A stretch of 64,000 nucleotides of DNA from positions 453,157-517,156 of the forward strand of contig JBFMHN010000002.1 in the NCBI GenBank assembly GCA_040752895.1. Reading direction: 5' to 3'. The notes under the pieces were generated by a model, which had not been told where the DNA came from, did no database searches, and saw only the letters and a list, made by a program, of their open reading frames with translations. Shown piece by piece: positions 8,057-17,190 of this stretch. This DNA is from Pseudomonadota bacterium. Its GTDB lineage: Bacteria > Pseudomonadota > Alphaproteobacteria > GCA-2746255. How positions within the stretch are numbered: position 1 is the first letter of the stretch; the number at the start of each line of letters is the position of its first letter. Both the position numbers and the translations under genes were made by a program.

Positions 8057-9853
8057 TCAATTCTTGGCGGCGAGCTTCAGCGAAATGTAGCGGCAATCGT
8101 GGCCGGCAGAAAGGCGCACGGTCTCGCCCTTGCGCAAGCGCCGGGGCGTCTTCTCAAGATAGATCGCCTGGCGCCAGTGGGTATCGTCCTCGCGCGGCCT
8201 TGTTTCCAGCGCGAGGGTATCCGTGAGGTCGAGACGGAACCAGAGAAGCACCGCGTGGCAGACGCCGTCCGCCGTGACGGGGATGGGAATTTCCTTCGTC
8301 TCCGGTTTCGGCGGGTCGTTCCGAAAATCGAAGGAGAAGACCTCGGCCGAATCGGAAAGCAGCCGGTGCGGGTATGCGTTGAGCCGCTTCGTCAGATATT
8401 CAGCGCCCGCGAAGTCGTTGAAGGCGGAAACGTCGAAGCCGCCCGCTTGATCCACGCGGTCCTCCTCGGCCAGGCGTTCGCTTTCGATCAGCATGGCGTG
8501 GACGGTGCCGCCCTTCGGGATGATTGCAGCCTCCGGCTTCAGAAGGTTCGCGCGGGCGTGCTGGATGACTTGGAGGATTCCCTCGCCGAGAAAGCCCGCG
8601 TTCAAAAGCTCCGTCACCATCACGTCGGCGCGTTCCGGAAGGTCCGCGCCGACTTTCAGGCTGTAGGAATGTTTCGGCAGAACCGTCACGCGGCCCTCAA
8701 GGCCGTTCGCGGCTACGATGCGTTCCGCCATCTCCGCGATGGGGTGCACGGCCTCGCAGGCATAGACGTGTTTCGCCCCCGCCCGTGCCGCCATCATCGA
8801 AAGAAGCCCGGCGCCGGCCCCGATGTCGAGGACGCGCGTCTTCTCCGAGACCGTCTCGCGGATCGCCCGGTCGTAGGCTTCGTTGCGCGCGCGGTCGTTC
8901 ATCATGGCGAAGTGCCAGCGCGGCACCTGGCGCTGGCGGGCTTCGGCAAGCCCGGCGCGCGCCCCTTCGAGGGCGGGGTTGAGCTCAAGCGCCTTTGAGA
9001 AGGCGGTTGCGGCTTCCGCGACGCGGCCGACGGCAAGGTAGGCGTTCCCCAGATTGTGGTGCGCCTCCGGGAAATTCGGGCGAAGCGCGATCGCCTTTTC
9101 GAAATGCAGGATCGCCGCCTCGATTTCGCCCTCGCCCTTGCGGATGTTGCCAAGGTTGTTCTCGGCCTCGGCGAAGTTCGGGTGGATGCGCAGGGCGCTT
9201 TCGAGGTGGCGCGCCGCCCCTTCGATATCCCCTTCCGCGCGCAGGAGGCTGGCCAGGTTGTTTTCGGCTTCCGCGAAATCGGGTCTAAGCTCGAGCGCGC
9301 GGGCAAGGGCTTTCTTCGCTTCGCCGGGCTTGTTCAGGACACGCAGCGTGTCGCCCAAATTGTAGTGGACCTCCGCGTAATTCGGGTGCGCCGCCGCTGC
9401 CGCGCGAAGCTGGGCAAGCGCCGGTTCCATCTCGCCCTGGGTGCGGAGCGCGATACCCAGGCTGGTCGCGGCCTCCGGAAAATCGGGGCGAAGGGCAAGC
9501 GCCTGCCGGAAACGGGCTATGGCTGCCGCCGCCTTGCCTTGGGCGAGCAGAATATCGGCCAGGTTGTAAACCGCCTCCGCCGCTTGCGGAGAAGCCGCGA
9601 TCGCCCGTTCGATAAGCGCGATCGCCTCGTCGTCGGCTCCCTTCTGGTGGCGGAGCAGGCCTAAGAAGTGGAGCGCGTCCGCGTGGTTCGGTTGCTGGCG
9701 AAGGACGTTTCGGTAGATTGCCTCCGCCTGCTCGAGCTTGCCCTGGCGGTGCAGGCGAAGGGCATCGTCCAGCCGCTCGTCCGAGACGCCGGCCGGCCGG
9801 CTCGTCTTTTGCCGCGTTTCATGGGCTTGTCGGCGTCGCTGTTGGCGGTTCAT
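8057..9853 (-). CDS. TPR protein with C-terminal PRMT-like SAM methyltransferase domain
   Basis: A 598-residue protein. Residues 25-300 are about eight consecutive tetratricopeptide repeats (for example YNLGDTLRVLNKPGEAKKAL and ENNLGNIRKGEGEIEAAI). From 313 follows HFAMMNDRARNEAYDRAI, then SAM motif I VLDIGAGAGLL (341-351), an acidic motif ACEAV, and MVTELLNAGFLGEGIL (412-427). The two Glu of the last block sit like the double-E loop of protein arginine methyltransferases; wording and order most resemble PRMT7. The family is often auto-annotated as a ribosomal L11 methyltransferase, which the double-E loop argues against. Substrate unknown. Stop is 17 bp from the hydrolase-OsmC start on the same strand. 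Confidence 0.8.
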   Translation of the reverse strand: MNRQQRRRQAHETRQKTSRPAGVSDERLDDALRLHRQGKLEQAEAIYRNVLRQQPNHADALHFLGLLRHQKGADDEAIALIERAIAASPQAAEAVYNLADILLAQGKAAAAIARFRQALALRPDFPEAATSLGIALRTQGEMEPALAQLRAAAAAHPNYAEVHYNLGDTLRVLNKPGEAKKALARALELRPDFAEAENNLASLLRAEGDIEGAARHLESALRIHPNFAEAENNLGNIRKGEGEIEAAILHFEKAIALRPNFPEAHHNLGNAYLAVGRVAEAATAFSKALELNPALEGARAGLAEARQRQVPRWHFAMMNDRARNEAYDRAIRETVSEKTRVLDIGAGAGLLSMMAARAGAKHVYACEAVHPIAEMAERIVAANGLEGRVTVLPKHSYSLKVGADLPERADVMVTELLNAGFLGEGILQVIQHARANLLKPEAAIIPKGGTVHAMLIESERLAEEDRVDQAGGFDVSAFNDFAGAEYLTKRLNAYPHRLLSDSAEVFSFDFRNDPPKPETKEIPIPVTADGVCHAVLLWFRLDLTDTLALETRPREDDTHWRQAIYLEKTPRRLRKGETVRLSAGHDCRYISLKLAAKN

Positions 9854-10129
9854 TTAGATTCCCTGTGAAGTTTTTCCGAAGGCCATGTTTTTCCATCCGA
9901 AGCGCGGCCGGAAGCCTTGGGCAGGGGGATATTGGGCCAGCCGGCTTACCTCCTTCAACCGAAAAATGACGCGCAAGGCGCTTGATGGGACACCCGGAAA
10001 GTCCCTGAAATCGGTACCCGCCGCCTGCCTCAAAAGGAGGTTGGCATCCCAGGGAGAAGGCGGCATCATGGGGCAGCCAAGAACGACCGGACAGTCGGCA
10101 AATATAGATAGGGGACGAGGATACAAGCC

Positions 10130-11917
10130 ATGCAATCGGATACGCGCGCCAAGAAGTGGCCATGGATTCTAGCCGGCGTGGGTAGCGTCCTGCTGGCGGT
10201 GGTGCTGTTCATCGAGAGCGGCCAGCGCAACGGGGCGACGGCGCAAATGACGAACGAGCGGCTCATGAACACCTACCGAGAGCCGCAAAACTGGATCACC
10301 CATCACGGCAGCTACGCCGGGCAGCGCTATTCGCGCCTCGACGACATCAGCCGCAAGAACGTGAACAAGTTGAAAGTGACCGGAACGGCTGCGCTGGGCG
10401 GGATCCAGGCGGGCGGTTTCTGGCCCTTCGCCGGCTACGAAGCCACCCCGCTGGTCGAGGATGGCTATATGTACTTTCCGGACGGTTGGGGCACCGTTTA
10501 CAAGTACGACGTCCGGGACGGCGCGCCGAAGCTGGTTTGGGAATACAACCCCGACGTCGACCGCGACTGGGCCGGCAACGTCACCTGCTGCGGAGTCAAC
10601 AACCGGGGCGTGGCGCTTTGGGGGAACACGGTCGTCTCCCATGCCCTCGACGGCAGGCTGCTGGTTATTGACAAGGAAACCGGCCAGCTCGTGTGGGAAC
10701 GGACGGTCGCCGACCCCGACAAGTCCGAAACCATAACGGCTGCTCCCCTCGTCGTGCGGGACCTCGCGATCACCGGGGTTGCCGGCGGCGAATACGGCAT
10801 CCGCGGCTGGCTCGCCGCGACGGATCTGAAGACCGGCAAGGAAGTCTGGCGCACCCATACGATTCCGGCGCCCGGCGAACCCGGCCACGAAACGTGGAAA
10901 GACGATCACGACGCCTGGAAAACGGGCGGCGGCCCGACCTGGGTGACCGGTTCCTACGACCCCGATCTCGACCTCATCTATTGGGGCGTCGGCAACCCAA
11001 GCCCGGACTGGGACAACGCCTACCGGCCCGGCGACAACCTCTATACGAACAGCGCGCTGGCCATCGAGGCCGCGACCGGCAAGATCAAGTGGCATTTCCA
11101 ATACACGCCGAACGACCCTTACGACTATGATTCGGTCAGCGAACATGTCCTCGCCGATGTGGACGGCAAGAAGATCGCGTTGCACGCCAACCGCAACGGC
11201 TATCTCTACGCGTTCGACCGGGCGAACGGGACGTTCCTGTGGGCGGCCCAGTTCGTGAAGCAGCTTACCTGGACGAAGGGGCTCGACCCCAAGACCGGCC
11301 GGCCGAATTCCTACGACCCGAACACCGACGTTCAGAAGTACGAGCCCGGCACGGCGCCGACCCGCGAGGACAAGACGGGCCGCACCTGCCCCGGCAACAT
11401 GGGCGGCAAGAACTGGCCGCCGATGGCCTACAACCCCGAGCGCAAGCTCGTCTACATCCCGGTCATCGAAAGCTGCAACCAGATCGACAACCAGCCGGTC
11501 GCTGCTGGCGATCACAAATACCGGGACTGGTTCACGGGTGGCGGACCGAAGCAGTTCCAGCCGATCACCGGTAGCGTGACGGCGGTCGATGTGACGACGG
11601 GCAAGGTGGTCGCCAAGCAGGAGACGGCCTACCCCATGCTGGGCGGCGTCCTGACGACGGCGGGTGATCTCGTCTTCGTCGGCTACCCGGAAGGCGCCTT
11701 CGTGGCGCTCGACGCCGAGACGCTGAAAGAGCTCTGGCGGTTCGAGACCGGCGGCGGCATCAACGCGCCGCCCATTACCTACAAGGTGGACGGCAAGCAG
11801 TACGTGGCGCTGACCGTAGGCCTCGGCGGCGCCTGGCCGAAATGGTTCATGGACGGCACCAAGGGCCTCGAAAAGATAAAACACGGCGCCACGCTCTATA
11901 TCTTCGCCTTGCCCTAA
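10130..11917 (+). CDS. PQQ-dependent alcohol dehydrogenase, lanthanide-type active site
   Basis: A 595-residue quinoprotein with an N-terminal membrane anchor or signal (residues 9-30) and repeated W-motifs of an eight-bladed propeller. The vicinal disulfide that clamps PQQ is C153-C154 (NVTCCGVNNRG). Metal and catalytic ligands are read as E221, N289 and D332, with a second Asp two residues on (Y-D-Y-D, D332/D334). That extra Asp marks the lanthanide-dependent XoxF/ExaF/PedH class rather than calcium MxaF. Oxidises an alcohol in the periplasm and passes electrons to cytochrome c; the adjacent cytochrome gene fits. PQQ synthesis genes are not in the window. Confidence 0.88.
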   Translation: MQSDTRAKKWPWILAGVGSVLLAVVLFIESGQRNGATAQMTNERLMNTYREPQNWITHHGSYAGQRYSRLDDISRKNVNKLKVTGTAALGGIQAGGFWPFAGYEATPLVEDGYMYFPDGWGTVYKYDVRDGAPKLVWEYNPDVDRDWAGNVTCCGVNNRGVALWGNTVVSHALDGRLLVIDKETGQLVWERTVADPDKSETITAAPLVVRDLAITGVAGGEYGIRGWLAATDLKTGKEVWRTHTIPAPGEPGHETWKDDHDAWKTGGGPTWVTGSYDPDLDLIYWGVGNPSPDWDNAYRPGDNLYTNSALAIEAATGKIKWHFQYTPNDPYDYDSVSEHVLADVDGKKIALHANRNGYLYAFDRANGTFLWAAQFVKQLTWTKGLDPKTGRPNSYDPNTDVQKYEPGTAPTREDKTGRTCPGNMGGKNWPPMAYNPERKLVYIPVIESCNQIDNQPVAAGDHKYRDWFTGGGPKQFQPITGSVTAVDVTTGKVVAKQETAYPMLGGVLTTAGDLVFVGYPEGAFVALDAETLKELWRFETGGGINAPPITYKVDGKQYVALTVGLGGAWPKWFMDGTKGLEKIKHGATLYIFALP

Positions 11918-11926
11918 AATCTTGCA

Positions 11927-11985
11927 GCGTTCAGGGAGGAAGGATGCGCCACCGCAAAGGGTGGGGCATCCTTTTCTCTGAACGC
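11927..11985 (+). terminator. Rho-independent terminator after the PQQ dehydrogenase
   Basis: Inner stem GGATGC-g-CCACC / GGTGG-g-GCATCC (11942-11971) closes on a GCAAAG loop and is followed by TTTT (11972-11975). A second, outer pair GCGTTCAG (11927-11934) / CTGAACGC (11978-11985) brackets it. It begins 10 bp after the dehydrogenase stop. Confidence 0.75.
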
Positions 11986-12040
11986 AGACCTGCTATACTT
12001 TTCCTTCCCCCGTTGCGTCGCCTTGAAATAACGTTTGCCG

Positions 12041-12646
12041 ATGAACCGCAAAACCCTCCTGCCCAATCTCCTCGCCGTTCTTCTGGCATGCGGCGTGCTT
12101 AGCGCCCTTTGGTTTGGCAACCGGCCATCACCGGCGAACTCGACGCCGGTCGCGGTCGAGACAGCATCCCCCGACCTGGTGGAAGCCGCCGTCGGGTCTT
12201 CGGCGCCAGCACCCGAGCCCGCGGCAATGGTCGCAGAGGATGCCGAGATTGCCCGCGGCAAGGAGGTTTACAAGGAAGCGAATTGCATCGGCTGCCACAA
12301 ATGGCATGGCGATGGCGGCGGCGGCTATGGCGGGGCGGCGCTTTCGCTTCGCGATACGATACTCAACCTGGAACAAATTGTCGAAGTCGTCGCCTGCGGG
12401 CGGCCCAGCACCGGCATGCCCGCTTTCCATCGCCGGGCTTACAAGGGGTACGACTGCTATGGGATGACGTTGCAGGACCTGGGCGAAGACAAGCCGCCCT
12501 CGCCTGCCAAGCGCTTGAATGAAGAAGAGATCGCCCGGGTCGCCGCCTTCGTCGCTGCGAAGATCAAGGATAAGGGGCCGATGACGAAGGCGCAGTGCGA
12601 GGACTTCTGGGGCGCCGCTTCGCGGGAATGCGAACGCTTCGAGTGA
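12041..12646 (+). CDS. Membrane-anchored or secreted c-type cytochrome
   Basis: A 201-residue protein with an N-terminal hydrophobic segment (LLPNLLAVLLACGVLSALWF), an Ala/Pro-rich linker and one haem c domain. The haem motif is CIGCH and the probable axial Met lies in STGMPAF. C-terminal Cys residues (QCEDF, RECERF) may form a disulfide. The domain type matches cytochromes encoded beside quinoprotein alcohol dehydrogenases, so it is the likely electron acceptor of the upstream enzyme. The terminator between the two genes implies separate or attenuated transcription. ATG 12041 is preferred over the in-frame TTG 6 bp upstream. Confidence 0.82.
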   Translation: MNRKTLLPNLLAVLLACGVLSALWFGNRPSPANSTPVAVETASPDLVEAAVGSSAPAPEPAAMVAEDAEIARGKEVYKEANCIGCHKWHGDGGGGYGGAALSLRDTILNLEQIVEVVACGRPSTGMPAFHRRAYKGYDCYGMTLQDLGEDKPPSPAKRLNEEEIARVAAFVAAKIKDKGPMTKAQCEDFWGAASRECERFE

Positions 12647-12657
12647 GTCCCGAGCGA

Positions 12658-13497
12658 TTATTCGGGGACCAGCCAATCCGCCCGTACCGGCCCCTTGGCG
12701 CCCAGGGTTTCGGCCAGCCAGGGCAGGGCGCCCGCGACGGCCGGGGCCAGCGTGAAGGGCGGATTTAGGATGAAGAGGCCGCTGCCGGTCATGCCGTGTC
12801 CCCTGGTGTCCGGCGCCACGCAGAACTCGACGCGATAAATCTTCCGGGCTCCGCTTTTCCGAAGGGCCGTTTCCATTTCGTGAACGCGGCGGCGCTCGAT
12901 CACCGGGTACCAGAGCGCGTAAACGCCGGTCGCAAACTTTCGCCATGCCTTGATCAGCGTGGCGACGACGTCTTCGTAATCGTCCTTGATCTCGTAGCTT
13001 GGGTCGATGAGGAAAAGGCCGCGCCGCTCGATCGGCGGCACATGGGCGAGCAAGCCCTTGAGGCCGTCGGCGTGGTGGATGGCGAGGCGTTTCTCCCGGC
13101 GCGTGTGGTCGGCGAGGCACTGGAAATCCGTCGGGTGAAGTTCGAAAAGGACGACGCGATCCTGCGGCCGCCGGAACGCCGCGGCCAGCGCCGGCGAACC
13201 CGGATAGGTGGTCGGCGCGGCGGATGGATTCCAGGCCTCGACCAGGGCAAGGTAGTCGCGCAAAAGCGCCGGCGCGGTCGCCTTTCGGGGCAGGACCCGG
13301 GCGATCCCTTCCCGGAATTCGCCGGTCTTTTCCGCCGCCGCCGCGCGCAAATCGTACAGGCCGGCGCCGGCGTGGGTGTCGAGGAAAAGCACGCCACCCG
13401 CCTTTCGCTGCAGGTGGCGGGCGAGGAAAACGAAAATGGCGTGCTTCAGCACGTCGGCGTGATTTCCGGCATGAAAGCCGTGTCGGTAGGAAAGCAT
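12658..13497 (-). CDS. rlmJ: 23S rRNA (adenine-2030-N6)-methyltransferase
   Basis: A 279-residue SAM methyltransferase. MLSYRHGFHAGNHADVLKH is the signature N-terminus of RlmJ, which fixes the start at ATG 13497 although the frame stays open to 13626. LFLDTHAGAGLYDL is the SAM motif, and FLIDPSYE is the catalytic D-P-P/S-Y type block of adenine-N6 enzymes. Length matches the family. It methylates A2030 of 23S rRNA in E. coli. It converges on the cytochrome gene (12 bp gap). Confidence 0.93.
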   Translation of the reverse strand: MLSYRHGFHAGNHADVLKHAIFVFLARHLQRKAGGVLFLDTHAGAGLYDLRAAAAEKTGEFREGIARVLPRKATAPALLRDYLALVEAWNPSAAPTTYPGSPALAAAFRRPQDRVVLFELHPTDFQCLADHTRREKRLAIHHADGLKGLLAHVPPIERRGLFLIDPSYEIKDDYEDVVATLIKAWRKFATGVYALWYPVIERRRVHEMETALRKSGARKIYRVEFCVAPDTRGHGMTGSGLFILNPPFTLAPAVAGALPWLAETLGAKGPVRADWLVPE

Positions 13498-13564
13498 GGC
13501 GCACCCTACGACGCCAAATTCCGGCAAGGCTAGCCGGCGACGTTCCGCCGCCGCTTCGAGGAAA

Positions 13565-14749
13565 CTAGATTGCCTCCAGCGCCAGGGCGATGCCCTGGCC
13601 GCCGCCGATGCAGAGGGTGACGACACCGCGCCTTATCCCATCGCGGCGCATCGCGTGCAGAAGGCGGGTCGTTAAGACCGCGCCCGTCGCGCCGATCGGG
13701 TGCCCGTGCGCGATGGCGCCGCCCTCGACGTTGACGATGTCCTCGGCAAGGCCGAGCTCGCGATAAACCGCAACCGCGATCGCCGCGAAGGCTTCGTTGA
13801 TCTCGATGCGCTCGATATCGCCCATGGTCCAGCCAGCGCGGTCGAGAACCTGGTGCACGGCCGGCACCGGCCCCATCCCGAACAGGCCCGGCTCGACGGC
13901 GCCGACGCCATAGCTTACGAGACGCGCCGCCGGGTCGAGCCCGTGCGTATCGGCAAACCCCCGCTCCGCCACGATCAGGCACGCCGCGCCGGTGTTGAGC
14001 CCGGGCGCGCTACCGGCCGTGATGGTGCCGTCCGGGCGAAAGGCGGGTTTGAGTTTGGCAAGGGATTCGAAGGTGGTGTCGGGGCGGTTGTGCTCGTCCT
14101 TGGCAAAGGGCTCCGGCCCCTTCCGGCCCTTGATTTCGACGGCGACGATCTCGGCGTCGAACTTGCCGGCGGCCTGCGCCGCCGCGAAGCGTTTCTGCGA
14201 GCGTTCGGCCCAGCGGTCCTGCTCCGCGCGGTTGATCTGGTACTTCTGGGCCAGATCTTCGGTGTGCCAGCCCGAATGTTTGCCGGAGAAAGCGTCGTTC
14301 AGGCCGTCGCGCAGCATCGAGTCATAGATTTCGGCGTCGCCCATGCGGTAGCCCCACCGCCCGCCGCCCATTAGATAGGGAGCGGCGTCCATGTTCTCTA
14401 TGCCGCCAGCGATGGCGGCGTCGGCAAACCCCAGCCAGACTTCCTGGGCGGCCGAGGCAATCGCCTGGGCGCCCGAGCCGCAGACCCGGTTGACGGTCAT
14501 CGCCGGCACGCCGATCGGTACGCCGCCATGCATTGCCGCCTGCCGCGCCGGGTTCATCTTGTTGCCGGCCTGGAGGACGTTGCCGAAGATCACGGCGTCG
14601 AGCTTGGCCGGGTCGAGCTTGGCGCGTTTCAGCGTCTCGCGCAGGACGGTGGCGCCGAGCTCGGTGGCAGGTATCGCCTTGAGGGAACCGTTGTAGGTGC
14701 CGATGGCGGTTCGGACTGGGCTGCAGAGCACGACGTCGCGGCGGGTCAT
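13565..14749 (-). CDS. Acetyl-CoA acetyltransferase (thiolase)
   Basis: A 394-residue thiolase II family enzyme, condensing or cleaving acetoacetyl-CoA. The nucleophile Cys lies in NRVCGSGAQA, the NEAFA motif in EINEAFAAI, the base-activating His in GHPIGATGA, and the second Cys in CIGGGQG, so the catalytic set is complete. The usual NASGxNDGAAA segment reads SAPGLNTGAAC, a mild departure. No reductase or PHB synthase gene is adjacent, so the pathway (polyhydroxybutyrate, ketone bodies or mevalonate-type) is open. Confidence 0.9.
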   Translation of the reverse strand: MTRRDVVLCSPVRTAIGTYNGSLKAIPATELGATVLRETLKRAKLDPAKLDAVIFGNVLQAGNKMNPARQAAMHGGVPIGVPAMTVNRVCGSGAQAIASAAQEVWLGFADAAIAGGIENMDAAPYLMGGGRWGYRMGDAEIYDSMLRDGLNDAFSGKHSGWHTEDLAQKYQINRAEQDRWAERSQKRFAAAQAAGKFDAEIVAVEIKGRKGPEPFAKDEHNRPDTTFESLAKLKPAFRPDGTITAGSAPGLNTGAACLIVAERGFADTHGLDPAARLVSYGVGAVEPGLFGMGPVPAVHQVLDRAGWTMGDIERIEINEAFAAIAVAVYRELGLAEDIVNVEGGAIAHGHPIGATGAVLTTRLLHAMRRDGIRRGVVTLCIGGGQGIALALEAI

Positions 14750-15058
14750 GAGCGGTCTCTCCTTTCCTTTACGGCGGGCCTTTACGACAGGCCTTTATTG
14801 CAGGGATGGTGTTGGCCGCCGCGGCGTTTCGCCGAGCATGAACCGGAAACGCGGCCAACCATCTTCACGTTAACAGGATTTTCGGCGGCGGTTAAGGGTG
14901 CTTGAAGGACGGTAGTGGGCCAGTTTGAATTTCTAGCCGCCATTCCGTGGGCGCATGGCATAGAAAGTTCAAATGCCAAGCCTTGTCCTGCAATCAGACT
15001 GGTCTTAAGATACCACTACTTTTCCTCTGCCATTTCCGAAGGCGGCAAGCATCGGGGC
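14750..15058. other. Gene-free stretch between thiolase and copper genes
   Basis: The divergent intergenic region holds the promoters of the thiolase (minus) and the copper cluster (plus). I see no convincing operator, hairpin or small ORF. A frame open from 14915 reaches the next gene but its translation upstream of 15059 does not look like protein. Confidence 0.4.
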
Positions 15059-15457
15059 ATGATGCGCAACCGAACGATCATAGTGCTGGGCCTGTTTCTC
15101 GCGAGCGTTCTTTTGAACGCCGCCGTCGTGCACTGCGTGCCGGGCCTCGATGCGTTCGTGGGCGTCAAGAGCGCGGCTGCCGCTGAAACGCACGGATCCG
15201 GTCCGGCCCATCACCAGGACAATGGGTCGGGCGGCCAAGACTGTGTCGTCTCGGATGTACGGACTCTCGTCAACTTGCAGTCGGTCTCGCCCGCCCCGGC
15301 GCCGACAGCCAAAGCCCTCGTCGTCCGCTGGCCTCTGGCTCTCCTCGCCTACACGGCGTCAGGACATAATTTGCGCAGCCCGAATTTCGGCGCCGCAGCG
15401 CGTGGCTCGCCTTCTTATGCCGCTGTTTTTGCGCGCACCGGCCGTCTCCTGATCTAA
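15059..15457 (+). CDS. Small exported His/Cys-containing protein of the copper operon
   Basis: A 132-residue protein starting MMRNRTIIVLGLFLASVLL, a clear signal or membrane segment. Downstream is a metal-ligand-rich patch (ETHGSGPAHHQDNGSGGQDC) and then a second hydrophobic segment near WPLALLAY. It resembles in style the small CopL/DUF2946-type proteins that open copper-resistance operons, but I cannot assign the family firmly. The copA gene begins 74 bp downstream on the same strand, so metal binding or copper-dependent regulation is an inference from position and His/Cys content. Confidence 0.5.
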   Translation: MMRNRTIIVLGLFLASVLLNAAVVHCVPGLDAFVGVKSAAAAETHGSGPAHHQDNGSGGQDCVVSDVRTLVNLQSVSPAPAPTAKALVVRWPLALLAYTASGHNLRSPNFGAAARGSPSYAAVFARTGRLLI

Positions 15458-15531
15458 GCATCTTCCTCGACGTGATGCGATCGGCTGCCATTTCGGCTGC
15501 CGTAACGATGGCGCTTTCGAGGAGATGAGAC

Positions 15532-17190
15532 GTGTCGTATGCGTTCAACCGCTTAAATATCGCGCTTCTGGCCGGCCTGTTCATCGCCCTTGGGGTGGGC
15601 GGTCCGGTGCGGGCCGGAGAATACGACCTTGTCATCGACAGGACCGAGGTCAATGTCACCGGAAAGCCGGTCAAGGCGCTGACCATCAATGGGGAATTGC
15701 CCGCGCCAACCCTTCGCTTCAGGGAAGGCGAGCCGGTAACGGTCCGCGTGACGAACCGCCTCGGCGAGACGGCGTCGATCCATTGGCACGGATTCCTGAT
15801 CTCGCCGGAGATGGACGGCGTTCCTGGCCTCGGCGGCTTTCCCGGGATCTTGTCCGGCGAGACTTTCACTTACCGATTCACCGTCCGCCAAAGCGGCACC
15901 TACTGGTACCACTCCCATTCCGGAACGCAGGAGCAGGCCGGCCTCTATGGCTCGATCGTCATCGAGCCCGCCAAAGCGGATATCGTGAAGGTCGACCGCG
16001 ACTATATCGTGGTGCTCTCGGATTTTCCGGCCGACGATCCGGACCAGATCCTGGCTAACCTCAAGGCCGATTCGGGCTACTACAACTATAGCAAGCGGAC
16101 GATCGTCGACTTTTTCCGCGACGCCCGGCGAGACGGCCTCTGGACGAGCATCCGCGATCGACTCGATTGGGGCCAAATGCGCATGGACCCCACCGATCTT
16201 GCCGATGTCGCCTCGGGCTACACTTTTCTCGTCAACGGCAAATCCCCGGAGGCGAATTGGACCGGCTTCTTCAAGCCGGGAGAACGGATACGCCTGCGTT
16301 TTATCAATGCATCGGCGATGACCTATTACGACCTGCGCATTCCGGGATTGAAGATGATCGTGATCCAGGCGGACGGTCAAAATGTCCAGCCCGTGCCCGT
16401 TGACGAATTCCGCATTGCCGTTGCCGAGACTTACGACGTCATCGTCACTCCAAAGGACGACAAGGCCTACACGATCTTCGCCGAATCCGTCGATCGCAGC
16501 GGCTACGCACGCGGCACGCTCGCCCCGCGCGACGGCATGACCGGCGACATCCCCGAACGCCGGCCGCGCACGCTCCTCACCATGGCCGATATGGGGATGG
16601 CGCATGGCGACATGGATCAGGGCTCGACGCGCGGCATGCAGGGGATGGACCATGGCGACATGGCCGGCATGGACCAGGCGCCCATGGGCTTATCGAAGGA
16701 AGAGACAAGAGAGCCGCGCGGCTGGGCGGATGCGTCGACCCCGAAAGGCATGAAGGCGCTTTCTTACAGCGACTTAAAATCGCTCACGCTGCAGAAAGAC
16801 ACGCGCGAGCCAGGCCGCGAGATCCGCGTGCGTCTTGGCGGCAACATGGAGCGTTTCATCTGGACGATCAACGGCCGGAAATTCGAAGACGCCGAACCCA
16901 TCCAACTCCAATATGGCGAACGCGTGAAGCTTACCTTCGTCAATGAAACGATGATGGCGCATCCCATGCACCTACACGGCATGTTCGTGCAGTTGGTCAA
17001 CGGTCAGCCCGCGGGGCGCCTGCCGAACAAGCACGTCGTCAACGTGGCGCCGGGACAGAGCTATTCCGTGCTGCTGACGGCGGACGAAATCGGCGAATGG
17101 GCCTTCCATTGCCACTTGCTCTATCATATGAGCGCCGGGATGATGACGAAAGCCGTCGTCGCGCGCATGACCGCCGAGGTGTCGCAATGA
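15532..17190 (+). CDS. copA: Multicopper oxidase CopA, copper resistance
   Basis: A 552-residue periplasmic multicopper oxidase that oxidises Cu(I) and sequesters copper. All four copper motifs are present: SIHWHGF, WYHSHSG, HPMHLHG and the C-terminal HCHLLYHM. A Met/His-rich insert near residues 345-385 (MGMAHGDMDQ, GMDHGDMAGMDQ) is the copper-binding loop of the CopA class. The leader (NRLNIALLAGLFIALG) looks Sec-type; many CopA proteins use Tat. Start is GTG 15532. The stop overlaps the copB start (ATGA). Confidence 0.93.
   Translation: MSYAFNRLNIALLAGLFIALGVGGPVRAGEYDLVIDRTEVNVTGKPVKALTINGELPAPTLRFREGEPVTVRVTNRLGETASIHWHGFLISPEMDGVPGLGGFPGILSGETFTYRFTVRQSGTYWYHSHSGTQEQAGLYGSIVIEPAKADIVKVDRDYIVVLSDFPADDPDQILANLKADSGYYNYSKRTIVDFFRDARRDGLWTSIRDRLDWGQMRMDPTDLADVASGYTFLVNGKSPEANWTGFFKPGERIRLRFINASAMTYYDLRIPGLKMIVIQADGQNVQPVPVDEFRIAVAETYDVIVTPKDDKAYTIFAESVDRSGYARGTLAPRDGMTGDIPERRPRTLLTMADMGMAHGDMDQGSTRGMQGMDHGDMAGMDQAPMGLSKEETREPRGWADASTPKGMKALSYSDLKSLTLQKDTREPGREIRVRLGGNMERFIWTINGRKFEDAEPIQLQYGERVKLTFVNETMMAHPMHLHGMFVQLVNGQPAGRLPNKHVVNVAPGQSYSVLLTADEIGEWAFHCHLLYHMSAGMMTKAVVARMTAEVSQ

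Noticed and set aside
6849..8090. Long plus-strand frame of 413 codons opposite the hydrolase-OsmC gene
   Set aside because: Its translation shows no family motif, while the minus strand encodes a clear two-domain enzyme.
8057..9853. Annotation as ribosomal protein L11 methyltransferase
   Set aside because: The TPR array and the double-E loop fit a PRMT-like enzyme better.
14915..15058. Longer start for the small copper-operon protein
   Set aside because: The 48 extra residues are not a leader; the signal segment begins at the MM at 15059.
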